Counted from the first letter of the stretch, positions 25,793 to 35,191 are shown. The stretch: DNA of 64,000 nt from Methanocorpusculum petauri (GCF_026891975.1 NZ_JAPTGB010000005.1:50085-114084); one strand, 5' to 3'. The notes: generated from the sequence alone by a model not told the origin. Numbers and translations are program-made.

Positions 25793-26255
25793 TACTCATT
25801 TATTGGCCTTTGACTGCTATAATGCTTTCTTCATGGCACGGCCATGATGCACAACATCAATGCCAAGCGATAACGAATAATTTTAAATATAATTACTGCA
25901 AATAGAATAGTAGCAGCCGGTGCGAACAACACCGGGTGCAGACAGACCTGCGGAACAAACGCAAGAAAAAACGTACAGATTCCATGCAGTCAAAGTTCAA
26001 CCGGATACACCACACCACAGAAATCCGAATGAATGACAACACACACCTCATCACACACCTACACACCAGCCTACGTGCGGGAGTTTGCGGGTCTGCCCCA
26101 ATACAATAACACACCTCCAAACGGTTAATGACACACACGTACCACTCTCAAAACCCCTTAATTTTCTTTTTTATGAGTTTTGAGATTTTTTAAAATTACA
26201 TCAAAAATACTGTCCGCGGTATTTTGGACGGAATCAGTTTCTTTCATGAAAAAAA
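25793..26255. other. 463-base gap between the PAS regulator and purF; no gene recognised apart from a possible RNA
   Basis: The left part should contain the promoter of the minus-strand PAS gene. A plus-strand promoter, hairpin and T-run are described separately as a candidate non-coding RNA. Small open frames exist on both strands: a 41-codon plus-strand frame from ATG 25984 to 26109, a GTG-initiated frame before it, and an 81-codon minus-strand frame. None has a good ribosome site or a family I can name. Confidence 0.5.
25908..26172 (+). ncRNA. Candidate small non-coding RNA or leader of a tiny ORF
   Basis: A TATA-like TTTAAATA at 25882-25889 is followed, at the expected distance, by a perfect hairpin CCGGTG-CGAACAA-CACCGG at 25917-25935. 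An AC-rich, G-poor stretch runs at about 26030-26080, and a T-run (TTTTCTTTTTT) ends it at 26162-26172. The 41-codon frame within (25984-26109) has no convincing ribosome site. Base composition is unlike surrounding genes. The evidence is pattern-based only; no known RNA family is recognised. Confidence 0.35.
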
Positions 26256-27665
26256 TTATAGTTCGGGATTTTTGTACGGATCGATCATCTCAATGCCGTG
26301 AGATTCCTCTTCCTCGCCATCAATTGCAAGCGGGTACTTTCCTGTCAGGCATCCGGTACAGAGATGACTGCACGGAACGCCGATAGCCTCGACGAGGCCT
26401 TCCAGGGAGATGTGGGCAAGACTCGTTGCCTCAATTGCTTCCCGGACTTCGGCGACGGACTTGTGATTTGAGATCAGTTCCTCCCGCGTCGGGAAGTCAG
26501 TACCCAGATAACACGGCGCAATAATAGGCGGGGACGCCACGCGGAGATGCACTTCCTTTGCGCCGAACTCACGAACCAGTGCGATGATGCGGCGCGAGGT
26601 TGTGCCCCGGACGATGCTGTCGTCCACCAGCACTACGGATTTCCCGGTGATGTGACCGCGAACCGGATTCAGTTTCATCCGAACAGCCATCTCCCGTTTT
26701 GCCTGGGTCGGCATGATAAAGGTCCGGCCGGTATAGCGGTTCTTGATCAGTGCTTCACGAAACGGGATGCCTGATGCCGCCGCATAGCCGGTGGCTGCGG
26801 CAGTCCCCGAGTCCGGAACCGGCGAGACGATGTCGGCCCCGGCCGGCGCTTCCTTTGCAAGAAGGAAACCGGTCTTCTGGCGGACATCGTACACTGAGAT
26901 GCCGTCGATCACCGAGTCGGCACGGGCGAAGTAGATGTACTCAAACACGCAGTGGGCCGGAGACTTTGCCGTCATGATCTGACGGGGGTATACTTTGTCA
27001 GCTTTGAGGCGGATACTCTCCCCCGGAGCAACGTCGCGGAGAAGTTTTGCACCGACGGCATCAAGCGCAACACTTTCGGATGCAACGATGTGACCGCCGT
27101 CTTCAAACTCCCCAAGGCAGAGCGGCTTGATGCCGAGCGGGTCACGGAATGCATACAATACACCGTCCAGCATGAAGATGACGGCATAAGAACCGCGAAT
27201 ACTCCGCATGCAGAAACTGATGGCTTCACCAACGGTGTGACCATGAATGAGCTCGTTTGCAAGAATTGCGGCGATCACTTCTGTGTCGGATGTGGTGGAA
27301 AAAATGTGGCCACGGCCTTCATACTCGTAGCGCAGATCGTTTGTGTTGACCAGATTGCCATTGTGGACGATGGAAAGCGAGTGACCGCGGAACAGGAAGT
27401 TGAACGGCTGGATGTTTTCCGGTTTTGATCCGCCGGTCGTCGGATACCGGACATGACCAAGTCCGGTTTTGCCGGAGAGGCTTTGCAGAATATCGCTGGT
27501 AAATACCTCAGAGACCAGACCATATCCCTTGTATTTATGGACTGTTCCGTTGTCATAGGTGGAAATTCCCCCGCTTTCCTGCCCGCGGTGCTGAAGTGCA
27601 TACAGCGCCCAGTACAATGAACCCGAAACCTCGAAGTTTGCGACGATGCCTGCGATACCGCACAT
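26256..27665 (-). CDS. purF: Amidophosphoribosyltransferase, canonical
   Basis: First committed step of purine synthesis. 469 residues with an intact glutaminase: M-Cys-Gly start (nucleophile after Met removal), HVRY with Arg73, HNGNLVN oxyanion loop and STTSD. The PRPP loop VVLVDDSIVRGTTS and iron-sulfur ligands (PCYLG, LCTGCLTG) are also intact. This is the only complete PurF in the window; the paralogue at 11.7 kb has lost the glutaminase residues. It is the last gene of a minus-strand run after pdaD and a TfoX-like gene. Confidence 0.95.
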   Translation of the reverse strand: MCGIAGIVANFEVSGSLYWALYALQHRGQESGGISTYDNGTVHKYKGYGLVSEVFTSDILQSLSGKTGLGHVRYPTTGGSKPENIQPFNFLFRGHSLSIVHNGNLVNTNDLRYEYEGRGHIFSTTSDTEVIAAILANELIHGHTVGEAISFCMRSIRGSYAVIFMLDGVLYAFRDPLGIKPLCLGEFEDGGHIVASESVALDAVGAKLLRDVAPGESIRLKADKVYPRQIMTAKSPAHCVFEYIYFARADSVIDGISVYDVRQKTGFLLAKEAPAGADIVSPVPDSGTAAATGYAAASGIPFREALIKNRYTGRTFIMPTQAKREMAVRMKLNPVRGHITGKSVVLVDDSIVRGTTSRRIIALVREFGAKEVHLRVASPPIIAPCYLGTDFPTREELISNHKSVAEVREAIEATSLAHISLEGLVEAIGVPCSHLCTGCLTGKYPLAIDGEEEESHGIEMIDPYKNPEL

Positions 27666-27717
27666 GTGGAGAAGTATTGGTGCTGGGGGATAATTAGGTA
27701 CTCGCCCTCATCAGAGA

Positions 27718-27996
27718 TCATTTCTCCCGACGGCAGGGAGTCGCGGTAATTTCACGATAAAACAGTCTCAACCCATCTTTGATCTCCGGCGGAAGATCGC
27801 GCTTCGGAATATGTCGGATTGCCCCTTCCAGAGCATACAGCAGATGGAGGCAGGCCGAGTCATCGATAGATCGGATCAAAAGCCAAGCTTCTCTGCTACC
27901 TGTACTGCGCAGATCAGCGGCGGTTGTAATACCGACTGCATTCAGCTGGACTTCAACAACTTTTCCAATATTCGGGAGGTCAGTAAGTTCACCCAT
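27718..27996 (-). CDS. TfoX C-terminal domain protein
   Basis: 92 residues, almost entirely a TfoX_C helix-hairpin-helix-like domain: LPNIGKVVEVQLNAVGITTAADLRSTGSREAW followed by CLHLLYALEGAIRHI. In bacteria this domain is part of competence regulators or occurs alone; its role in archaea is unknown. The gene follows pdaD by six bases, probably one operon with it, and precedes purF by 52 bases. Confidence 0.85.
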   Translation of the reverse strand: MGELTDLPNIGKVVEVQLNAVGITTAADLRSTGSREAWLLIRSIDDSACLHLLYALEGAIRHIPKRDLPPEIKDGLRLFYREITATPCRREK

Positions 27997-28002
27997 GATT
28001 GC

Positions 28003-28554
28003 TTAATGCGTGATGAAGACCGCGGCAACAATGACCGTGGTCCACTTTCCGTCCGCGCCGCAGACGGCAGATGCAGCAAGATGGCTGGTCTTGATGATCT
28101 TGCCGCTTGCGAGGTACACCTGTTCGCGTTCCTGCCATGCGGTTTCCGGATCAAACGGGATGTCCATGATGGTTGCAAGCATTGTTGCCGCAAGATCCTC
28201 GGCATACTCGCCGCACTCGTGACCAGAGATGCCCGCGGCATGGTACTCGGAGAGGTATCCGTGCTGTTTTCCGTGAATTTCCGGTACGGCAAGGCCAACA
28301 GATGCGGCAATGTTCTGACCCGGAATATTTGTTTCCGTCCGCGCCATGACACAGTACACGATTTCACCCGGTGAAAGATGAGGAAGTCCTTCCTCGCGGG
28401 AGATAATCTTGGCATCCGGGGGCATGATGGAGGAGACGGTTACGAGGTTGTACGGGGCAAGTCCCGCATCCCTGAGAGCCATTTCAAAGGATACCAGCTT
28501 GTCTTTGTGAACGCCGCATCCTCTGGTGAAAAATACCTTTTCGGGAACAACCAT
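28003..28554 (-). CDS. pdaD: Pyruvoyl-dependent arginine decarboxylase
   Basis: Produces agmatine from arginine, the first step of archaeal polyamine synthesis and the source of agmatine for TiaS. 183 residues. The self-cleavage site is within TVSSIMPP, with Ser41-Ser42 where the second serine becomes the pyruvoyl group. Other family parts are TRGCGVHKDKL and HAAGISGHECGEYAEDLA. Tightly spaced (six bases) ahead of the TfoX-like gene. Length and start are normal for the family. Confidence 0.94.
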   Translation of the reverse strand: MVVPEKVFFTRGCGVHKDKLVSFEMALRDAGLAPYNLVTVSSIMPPDAKIISREEGLPHLSPGEIVYCVMARTETNIPGQNIAASVGLAVPEIHGKQHGYLSEYHAAGISGHECGEYAEDLAATMLATIMDIPFDPETAWQEREQVYLASGKIIKTSHLAASAVCGADGKWTTVIVAAVFITH

Positions 28555-28709
28555 AATTCTTTAGAAAGTCGATGTGCATCTCATTAATAGTTGTGATTTA
28601 CCTCTCGACCGCCAAACGTTAAGAGTTAATATCGTTGTATCCTATTACTTGGTAAGTACTCTGCACCCTGCCGTCCGGTCATCCCTTCTTCCCGGCGGCA
28701 AAATGAAGA

Positions 28710-30944
28710 ATGCAAAAAGAATATCAGGTTGATTGTATGGCGGACTCAGTTGTAGACAGTATCCTCGCTGCACGTTACTATCGTGTCGGTGAGAAGTCCT
28801 TTGAGGATGTGTGCCGGCGTGTGGCTGATGCCCTCGGCGAGACTCCGGAGGAGACGAAGGAATATTTTGAGGCGATGATGAACCTCGAATTTCTCCCGAA
28901 CTCACCAACGCTGATGAATGCGGGAACACCACTCGGACAGCTGTCCGCCTGTTTTACGCTTCCGGTGAATGATTCCCTGCCGGAAATTTTTGATGCGATC
29001 CGCTGGGGTGCAATTATCCACCAGTCCGGCGGAGGAACAGGATACAACTTTTCCCATCTCAGACCGGAAGGATCGCCGGTCCGTTCGACGGACGGCGTTG
29101 CCTCCGGCCCGGTGTCGTTTATGCGTGTCTTCAATGCGGCAACAGATGTAATCAAGCAGGGGGGCAGGAGACGCGGCGCGAACATGGGCATTCTGAATGT
29201 CTGGCACAAAGACATTATGAAGTTCATCGGAAGTAAGGCAAAAGAGGGAGACTTTTCAAACTTCAACATCTCGGTGATGGTGAACGATGAGTTCATGAAA
29301 GCGGTTGCCGCAGGCGATCTGGATCGCGAGTGGCTGAAGACGACCGAGGGTGAGACGGTAACAGTCCGTGAGATCTGGAACGGCATTGTGGAAGGTGTCT
29401 GGAAGAACGGTGAGCCGGGCATTCTGTTTTATGACACCATCAATCAGAAGAACCCGACGCCGCAGCTCGGACCGATCGATACGACAAATCCGTGCGGGGA
29501 ACAGCCGCTGCTTCCGTTTGAGTCCTGTGTTCTGGGTAGTATCAACCTCGCGAAGTTCATCCGTGCGGACGGCGTGAACTACGATGCACTGGATACGATG
29601 ACGCGGATGGCAGTCCGCTTCCTGGATGCGGTCATCACGAAGAATGTGTTCCCGATTGATCAGATCAAAGAGGCGACCAACCGCACCCGAAAGGTTGGTC
29701 TGGGCCTGATGGGTGTGCATGATGCGATGCTGATGCTCCGCATTCCGTACGACTCGGAGGCAGGCCGCAACTTCTGTGAGGAGGTTATGGCACGCATCAA
29801 TGAGGTGGCAACGGAGGAGTCGGAGCGGCTCGGAAAGGAGAAGGGAACGTTCCCGGCATACAAAGGTTCAGTCTGGGACAAACAGGGAAAGGTTATGCGC
29901 AATGCTGCCCTTACGACCATCGCCCCGACAGGAACAATTTCTCTGCTGGCGGGATGTTCATCGGGTATTGAGCCGGTGTTTTCGTATGCGTACACCCGCC
30001 GGAACACGGTCGGCAAGACGTTTATTATGGTTCACCCGTACTTTGAGTCGGAACTGCGCCGCGTGATTGCGGGAATGGGACTGACCGGTGCGGAGGCAGA
30101 GGCGAAACGCGACGAGGTCATCAACCATGTGCATGAGACGGGAACGGTGCAGGATGTTCTGTGGCTGCCGGATGCGTTCCGTGCAGTGTTTAAGACGGCA
30201 CTGGATATTCAGTGGAAGGATCACGTGCTGATGCAGGCGGTGTTTCAGAAGCATGTGCATGCGTCGATCTCAAAGACGATCAATATGCCGTTCTCTGCAA
30301 CCAGGGAACAGGTTGCCGATGCGGTACTGCTTGCATGGAAGGAAGGTATCAAAGGCATGACGCTGTACCGTACCGGTTCACGGGAGGATGTGGTGCTGGC
30401 ACTTGAGAAGAAGGAGGAGAAGACTGAGGAGGCAGCAGCTGTTCCGGAACCGAAGGTTGTGCATCAGCTGCCGTTCTCCCGCCCGCGGGAACTGGACGGG
30501 AGAACGTTCCTTGCGCAGTCGGGATGCTGCCGGCTGTATATCACGGTGAATACGCTGGACGGCAAACCGATGGAGGTGTTCATCCGGACGGTTGGTGCGG
30601 GATGCGAGGCAAGCAGCAATGCGCTCGGCAGAAGTATCAGTACGGGTCTGCAGAACGGTGTGCCCTACGAGAAGTTTGTGAAGCAGTTTGCGAAGGTGAG
30701 TTGTATTTCTGCTCTGCGGAACAAGAACTCGGAGGGTATGTCCTGTGCGGATGTGGTCGGGAAGTGTATTGAGCTTGCGGCGACGAACCAGGCGATCACG
30801 ACGCTGGACAACTGGACGGTTGAGACGGTGACGCCCGGAACGAAGAAGGGTAATCCGTGTCCGGAGTGCGGTGAGCCGCTGGACTTCGGTGAGGGATGTA
30901 ACATGGGTATCTGCAAGCACTGCGGATGGAGCGGGTGCAGCTGA
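28710..30944 (+). CDS. nrdJ: Adenosylcobalamin-dependent ribonucleotide reductase (class II)
   Basis: Reduces ribonucleotides to deoxyribonucleotides. 744 residues. Landmarks: LSACFTLPV with the N-terminal redox cysteine, NPCGEQPLLPFESC with catalytic residues, APTGTISLLAGCSSGIEP, and a C-terminal zinc-ribbon/redox tail (CPECG ... CKHCGWSGC). Start could be 28710 or the ATG at 28737 (MADSVVD...), the latter with AGGTTG before it. A B12-dependent enzyme agrees with the corrinoid-type importer nearby, but that link is speculative. Confidence 0.94.
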   Translation: MQKEYQVDCMADSVVDSILAARYYRVGEKSFEDVCRRVADALGETPEETKEYFEAMMNLEFLPNSPTLMNAGTPLGQLSACFTLPVNDSLPEIFDAIRWGAIIHQSGGGTGYNFSHLRPEGSPVRSTDGVASGPVSFMRVFNAATDVIKQGGRRRGANMGILNVWHKDIMKFIGSKAKEGDFSNFNISVMVNDEFMKAVAAGDLDREWLKTTEGETVTVREIWNGIVEGVWKNGEPGILFYDTINQKNPTPQLGPIDTTNPCGEQPLLPFESCVLGSINLAKFIRADGVNYDALDTMTRMAVRFLDAVITKNVFPIDQIKEATNRTRKVGLGLMGVHDAMLMLRIPYDSEAGRNFCEEVMARINEVATEESERLGKEKGTFPAYKGSVWDKQGKVMRNAALTTIAPTGTISLLAGCSSGIEPVFSYAYTRRNTVGKTFIMVHPYFESELRRVIAGMGLTGAEAEAKRDEVINHVHETGTVQDVLWLPDAFRAVFKTALDIQWKDHVLMQAVFQKHVHASISKTINMPFSATREQVADAVLLAWKEGIKGMTLYRTGSREDVVLALEKKEEKTEEAAAVPEPKVVHQLPFSRPRELDGRTFLAQSGCCRLYITVNTLDGKPMEVFIRTVGAGCEASSNALGRSISTGLQNGVPYEKFVKQFAKVSCISALRNKNSEGMSCADVVGKCIELAATNQAITTLDNWTVETVTPGTKKGNPCPECGEPLDFGEGCNMGICKHCGWSGCS

Positions 30945-31004
30945 GCGTTCCGTACCCAGCAATCTCTTCTTTTTCGGTTAGAACCTCCCCCGATAACCAG
31001 GAAG

Positions 31005-31427
31005 TTATTTGGCAAACGTCCTATTCGGTTTTCGTTTTATCTTCAGAAGCATTAGTATGTCGTCTATCGGAACAGATTCGTTCAACATAACCCATTTGCC
31101 ATCGTGATAGATTTCGGCGGTGTCGTATAATTCCATCGTCCGGGCTGAGAGATCATTTCTGATGTTTTCAACTTTTTTTCTTTCGTCCTTTCCGAAAATA
31201 ATCATAAAACCGAAGCAATCCTGTCGTGCATACAGGGCACACAATGTTTTCCCGCCACGCCGGTACTTATATTCGTATTTCCACTTCTTCCCGCCGTCAC
31301 TCCATATCTTGTCCATGTCATAGAGCAGGTTGATTTCAAGACATATTTTCTCCCAATACGAAAATGCTCCGGCTCCAATAAGAGAGGTTATCTCATTTTC
31401 TGTAGGAATTTCCTGTAATACTGCCAT
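31005..31427 (-). CDS. DUF3788 family protein
   Basis: 140 residues with the DUF3788 pattern: LLYDMDKIWSDGGKKWKYEYKYRRGGKTLCALYARQDCFGFMIIFGK, a globular protein with no membrane segment or known catalytic residues. Convergent with nrdJ. The function of the family is unknown; some members occur near regulators. It has somewhat AT-richer sequence than neighbours. Confidence 0.8.
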   Translation of the reverse strand: MAVLQEIPTENEITSLIGAGAFSYWEKICLEINLLYDMDKIWSDGGKKWKYEYKYRRGGKTLCALYARQDCFGFMIIFGKDERKKVENIRNDLSARTMELYDTAEIYHDGKWVMLNESVPIDDILMLLKIKRKPNRTFAK

Positions 31428-31742
31428 AGTTGTTATCTCTGTTTCAACTTTTGAGGTATCGGTTGGTTCCGGATACAGTATATAGATCTCGGGAATGGTT
31501 CAATCTGTCAGTTTTCCCGTGCATATTTACGGAATAATGCGGGGTGATCTGTTTTTGTGTTTGCTTTGCTGATGCTTCTTTCATAACCCCGGGTATTTTC
31601 TCCGGGAAATTATTCTGTCTCTATGACAGTGTCCGCACAGAATGAGCTGAACGGGATTCTGTTCGGTGGAGATATGTTTTCTCTTACTCCGGAATGTGAA
31701 ATATATACAGGCAGTTCCCGGCTGATACAGAAGTGGTGAGAC

Positions 31743-31763
31743 TTTGGCCAATCTTTTTTTATA
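31743..31763 (+). promoter_or_regulatory. Promoter element shared with the next DUF3821 gene
   Basis: TTTGGCCAATC followed by a T-rich stretch and TTTATA lies about 45-60 bases before the DUF3821 start. A near copy (TTTGTCCAATC, T-run, TTTATA) precedes the second DUF3821 gene at about 33945-33962. A related TTTGGCCAAC also occurs before the first ABC binding-protein gene at about 17118. The palindrome TTGGCCAA could be a regulator site. Confidence 0.45.
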
Positions 31764-31772
31764 CTCTCCTGT

Positions 31773-31798
31773 ACCACATACCCGCATTGCGATGTGGT
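31773..31798 (+). promoter_or_regulatory. Hairpin covering the ribosome-binding site of the DUF3821 gene
   Basis: Inverted repeat ACCACAT (31773-31779) and ATGTGGT (31792-31798) with an inner CGC-ATT-GCG pairing. The 3' arm overlaps GGTGA, the only plausible ribosome site ahead of the ATG at 31804. Folding would hide the site, so translation could be temperature- or factor-controlled. Based on visible pairing only. Confidence 0.4.
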
Positions 31799-31803
31799 GA
31801 ACG

Positions 31804-33936
31804 ATGAAGAAAATAGTTTTCACGGTGTTGTTGTGCATACTGATGATGTTCGCCTGCGACGCAGCAGCGGCAGCAGATGACGCATGGATCACAATCGATC
31901 CGATACAGCAGCCGCAGACTGATGGGCCGTACATCATCACCGGCAGTACAAACATTCCAGCTGACACGGCAATCGTTCTCAAAATATACCAGTATGACGC
32001 AGCACTTCCGACGCCGGACGAAAAAGAGATGCAAAATCTTCCCGCCGGATTTACCACTACGATGGTCGTTGACGGAGACGACACCGTCCGTAACTGGTCG
32101 GTCAACGGTCCGAACCCAAAATCCCTGCCTGCCGGAAATTACGGCTACATTGCAGCAGCCCGTCTGATGTATCAGGATGATGAACCGCTTGTCGTTGCAT
32201 CTCTGCCGAAACCGGACATATGGGCGGCAGTCTATCCCATCCCCGACCGGACGGTCGGTGATGCTGTCCGCATCTCCGGTACCACAAACATTCCGGAAGG
32301 CGAAACCGTTCGCGTCGAAGTCGTCACCGCGGCCTCCGGGAAAAAATCCGTGTTTCAACAGGATGCCACCATCGCCTCCGGCGACGATGGAACAAACACA
32401 TGGACAGTGGTGATGGATACCGCCGGATTTTCTCCGGGGACGTATGCAGTGACACTCAACAATGTCCTGCATCAGCAGGGTCCTGTCTTCAGGCTGAATC
32501 CCATGACGAACGTGAGCCCATGGTGGATCAGCTTCGACCCGCTCTATGACCAACCCATCGGTGTTTCGTTCACCATCTCCGGCGCGACAAATTTTGCCGC
32601 AGGAACACCCCTTGACATTGTGATAAAATCATCCGGTTTGTCCGTTACAGGACCCGACTATCCGAAAGCATTCACCGGAACCGCAACAGTACAGAAAGGA
32701 GAGGCCGGCATCAACTTCTGGAGCATCGCAGCAGAGATTCAGTCAAGACATGAAGACGAGTACGAGGTGACGGTCACAGAGCCGGAGACCAGAACCAAAG
32801 TGTGGAACTACGTCAATCTGTACCAGTCCGCCGCCGTTCCGCAGGATGCATTCTGGATAACTATGAACGAAGTTCGGACATCCGGTGAAGATGATCCGTA
32901 TGTGTTCTCCGGCAGTACAACCCTTCCGATCGGAACAAGCGTCACGATTGATCTTCGCCGGATCGATACAACCGTTTCCGGTATACCCGACGATCTCTCC
33001 CCATGCCCAAAGATATACAGTACTTCGGCGGTGGTGATTGCGGGAGAGAACGGAGTAAACCACTGGGCAACGGAGTCCGCATTACGACCAACACAGGTGT
33101 CGGAGAAAAATGTCCGCTACATTGCAGTCGCCTATCCACAGGAGTTTTCCCGCATATCTCCGGTAACACGGGTGGTCTCCGGAAGCGGTAACTGGACAAC
33201 GGTCGATCCGATCCCCGGCGGAGCAGTAATTGGTGATATCCTCACATTCTCCGGTAAAACAACATACCCGCCGGGGGAATGGATCATAGTTGAGATGTAT
33301 CGGGTGCCCTGGCAGGCGAAGCCGGATCAAAAACCCGCCAAGGCAGTCTTCTCGGAAAAGGTGATGATTGACCAAGACTCCCGCTGGTCGATGATGCTGG
33401 ACACAGCAAACCTCTCTATGGACACCTACACCATTCTGGCAGACGGTTCCCCCTATCTCTCCGGTCCGATCTTTTCCCTGGGAACAGCAGCGGAACACCT
33501 GTGGGTCGCAGTCGATCCGATTCCCCTCGTCCGAAAGGGTGACAACTTCACCCTCTCCGGCACAACCGGTATGGATGCAGGTAGTCAGCTCCTTATTGAG
33601 ATCACACCGCACTTTATTCTTGAACGGGAACTGGCATACGACAGCCGTTCCTACAGTTCGAGTTCCGGCATGGTTCAGGTTGTGCGGGTAATGAGAGGAG
33701 AGGAAGGCGAAAACGTATGGAGCGTTCCGGTTCACACGGAAAAATGGAAAGCAGATACCTATGAAGTGAAGGCAGTGGGGATTGAGGTGGACATGATTCA
33801 CCGGGAAGAGTTTGTACTCTATCCGGCAGATTATACCGTTCCCGTTTCTGAAACGACAACACCGGCGTCACCCGGATTTCTGTTCATTGCAGGAATTTCC
33901 GGTGTCATTGTTGCGGCACTGCTTCCCCGCAGGTGA
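31804..33936 (+). CDS. DUF3821 repeat surface protein with PGF-CTERM-like anchor, large
   Basis: 710 residues. Signal peptide (residues about 1-25), then six repeats each opening with an aromatic/DPI start and (I/L)SG(T/S)TN: near ITGSTNIPADT, ISGTTNIPEGE, ISGATNFAAGT, FSGSTTLPIGT, FSGKTTYPPGE and LSGTTGMDAGS. This is DUF3821, found mainly in Methanomicrobiales. The tail TTTPASPGFLFIAGISG..., hydrophobic helix and arginines resembles the archaeosortase PGF-CTERM anchor, so the protein is displayed on the S-layer side. A smaller homologue follows directly. Ligand unknown. Confidence 0.85.
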   Translation: MKKIVFTVLLCILMMFACDAAAAADDAWITIDPIQQPQTDGPYIITGSTNIPADTAIVLKIYQYDAALPTPDEKEMQNLPAGFTTTMVVDGDDTVRNWSVNGPNPKSLPAGNYGYIAAARLMYQDDEPLVVASLPKPDIWAAVYPIPDRTVGDAVRISGTTNIPEGETVRVEVVTAASGKKSVFQQDATIASGDDGTNTWTVVMDTAGFSPGTYAVTLNNVLHQQGPVFRLNPMTNVSPWWISFDPLYDQPIGVSFTISGATNFAAGTPLDIVIKSSGLSVTGPDYPKAFTGTATVQKGEAGINFWSIAAEIQSRHEDEYEVTVTEPETRTKVWNYVNLYQSAAVPQDAFWITMNEVRTSGEDDPYVFSGSTTLPIGTSVTIDLRRIDTTVSGIPDDLSPCPKIYSTSAVVIAGENGVNHWATESALRPTQVSEKNVRYIAVAYPQEFSRISPVTRVVSGSGNWTTVDPIPGGAVIGDILTFSGKTTYPPGEWIIVEMYRVPWQAKPDQKPAKAVFSEKVMIDQDSRWSMMLDTANLSMDTYTILADGSPYLSGPIFSLGTAAEHLWVAVDPIPLVRKGDNFTLSGTTGMDAGSQLLIEITPHFILERELAYDSRSYSSSSGMVQVVRVMRGEEGENVWSVPVHTEKWKADTYEVKAVGIEVDMIHREEFVLYPADYTVPVSETTTPASPGFLFIAGISGVIVAALLPRR

Positions 33937-34005
33937 CGAGTGTTTGTCCAATCTTTATTTATAGGTCTCACGGGAAACTACCACGCAAAGGGAAGGATGA
34001 CGAGG

Positions 34006-35184
34006 ATGAAGAAACTATTTTTCGTGGTACTGCTCTGCGGACTGCTGATGATCTCCAGCGGAACAGCAGCAGCGGAGGAAGAGTACTGGATAACCATTGA
34101 TCCCATTCCGGATCAGATGCTCGGAACAACGTACACAATCTCCGGAGAAACAAACCTTCCTGTGGGAAGCAAGCTGCTCTTTGAACATGAATGGACTGAC
34201 TGGAAATGCCATGACACACGGGTATGTACCCCGCCAGGAGACTCCGGAATGACCGCAACGGTAATTCAGGTAGAACAGAGTACTAAAGACACAAACATCT
34301 GGCGTGTTGTCATGAATACCTCTGAGTTCAGGTATGCACGGGAATTTTTGGTAAGAATTTATTCGCTTGACACCCCGGCCTGGTACAGGACCACCTACAA
34401 CCTCATCGAATCAACGCCGGAGACACCATGGATCGTCATCGATCCCATTTCGGATCAACACCGCGGAACACCGGTCACCATAACCGGCTCCGTGTTCCGG
34501 CCGCAGGAAGGAAGACTCCTCATCACCATACAGCCGGTATGGTTCGATCACAACATCGCTCCCGACACCGCAGAATCCCGCACCTTCGTAAAACAGATGC
34601 AGATAACCGTCCCGGAGGGAACCACAGAATCGTATCACTGGAACATCTCCCTTGACACCACCAACCTTGAGCCGGACATGTACCGGGTGGAAGCATCCGG
34701 TATCGACTATGATCTCGGCACGCAGAACCGGACCTTCCTCCTTTTCGGTACCGGGGAAGAAAACAACCGCGTGATAGAAATCTCCCCCATGAAACATGCA
34801 GTTACAGGAGAATTACTCACCGTACAGGGATCCGTCACCACCAAAAACGCAGCAACACTGATGTACGAACTTGTGCCGAACGGCATACACTCCTCCCGTG
34901 CCGAAATCCGAACAGGATACATCAGAACAACGCCGGTACAGGCATACGGCACAACCTTTGACAAAATATTCTGGGAAACTACAATCGACACCGCAGGACT
35001 CAAAGCAGGAAACTACACGCTGAAAATCTCAGCGCTCGACGCACCGGTCACCGCCACGGAAGAGATAGAACTTTTGGACAAAGGAACCGTCCCGGCCGCC
35101 ACACAGACGCCCGGATTCGGATGTGGTATCCTCGCAATTGCATTCGGAACAGCAGTAGTCCTTGGAACACTCCGCAGAAAATAA
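34006..35184 (+). CDS. DUF3821 surface protein with PGF-CTERM-like anchor, small
   Basis: 392 residues from the ATG at 34006 (MKKLFFVVLLC); an earlier ATG at 33997 is possible, but the GGAAGG site is better spaced for 34006. Signal peptide, about three DUF3821-type repeats (WITIDPIPDQMLGTTYTISGETN, WIVIDPISDQHRGTPVTITGS, ISPMKHAVTGELLTVQGS) and a C-terminal TQTPGFGCGILAIAFG-RRK anchor. Paralogue of the upstream gene with a similar promoter. Likely a cell-envelope protein; partner unknown. Confidence 0.83.
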   Translation: MKKLFFVVLLCGLLMISSGTAAAEEEYWITIDPIPDQMLGTTYTISGETNLPVGSKLLFEHEWTDWKCHDTRVCTPPGDSGMTATVIQVEQSTKDTNIWRVVMNTSEFRYAREFLVRIYSLDTPAWYRTTYNLIESTPETPWIVIDPISDQHRGTPVTITGSVFRPQEGRLLITIQPVWFDHNIAPDTAESRTFVKQMQITVPEGTTESYHWNISLDTTNLEPDMYRVEASGIDYDLGTQNRTFLLFGTGEENNRVIEISPMKHAVTGELLTVQGSVTTKNAATLMYELVPNGIHSSRAEIRTGYIRTTPVQAYGTTFDKIFWETTIDTAGLKAGNYTLKISALDAPVTATEEIELLDKGTVPAATQTPGFGCGILAIAFGTAVVLGTLRRK

Positions 35185-35191
35185 AAAAAGA

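Larger units (their letters stand above)
31428..31803. other. 376-base gap with promoter elements; no gene
   Basis: Holds the promoter of the DUF3788 gene on the left (minus strand), a CCCGG-N9-CCGGG hairpin near 31588-31606, and the leader of the DUF3821 gene on the right. I see no conserved open frame in it. The right end contains TTTGGCCAATCTTTTTTTATAC (a TATA-type promoter) and a hairpin next to the start codon, described separately. Confidence 0.55.

Noticed and set aside
25893..26138. 81-codon minus-strand frame in the purF/PAS gap
   Set aside because: It has no ribosome site or family and lies across the candidate RNA; composition is unlike a coding gene.
26952..27428. 158-codon plus-strand frame opposite canonical purF
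   Set aside because: Antisense to the intact amidophosphoribosyltransferase.
31759..32553. 264-codon frame on the minus strand opposite the first DUF3821 gene
   Set aside because: It is an overlap shadow of a repeat protein with a clear signal peptide and anchor on the other strand.
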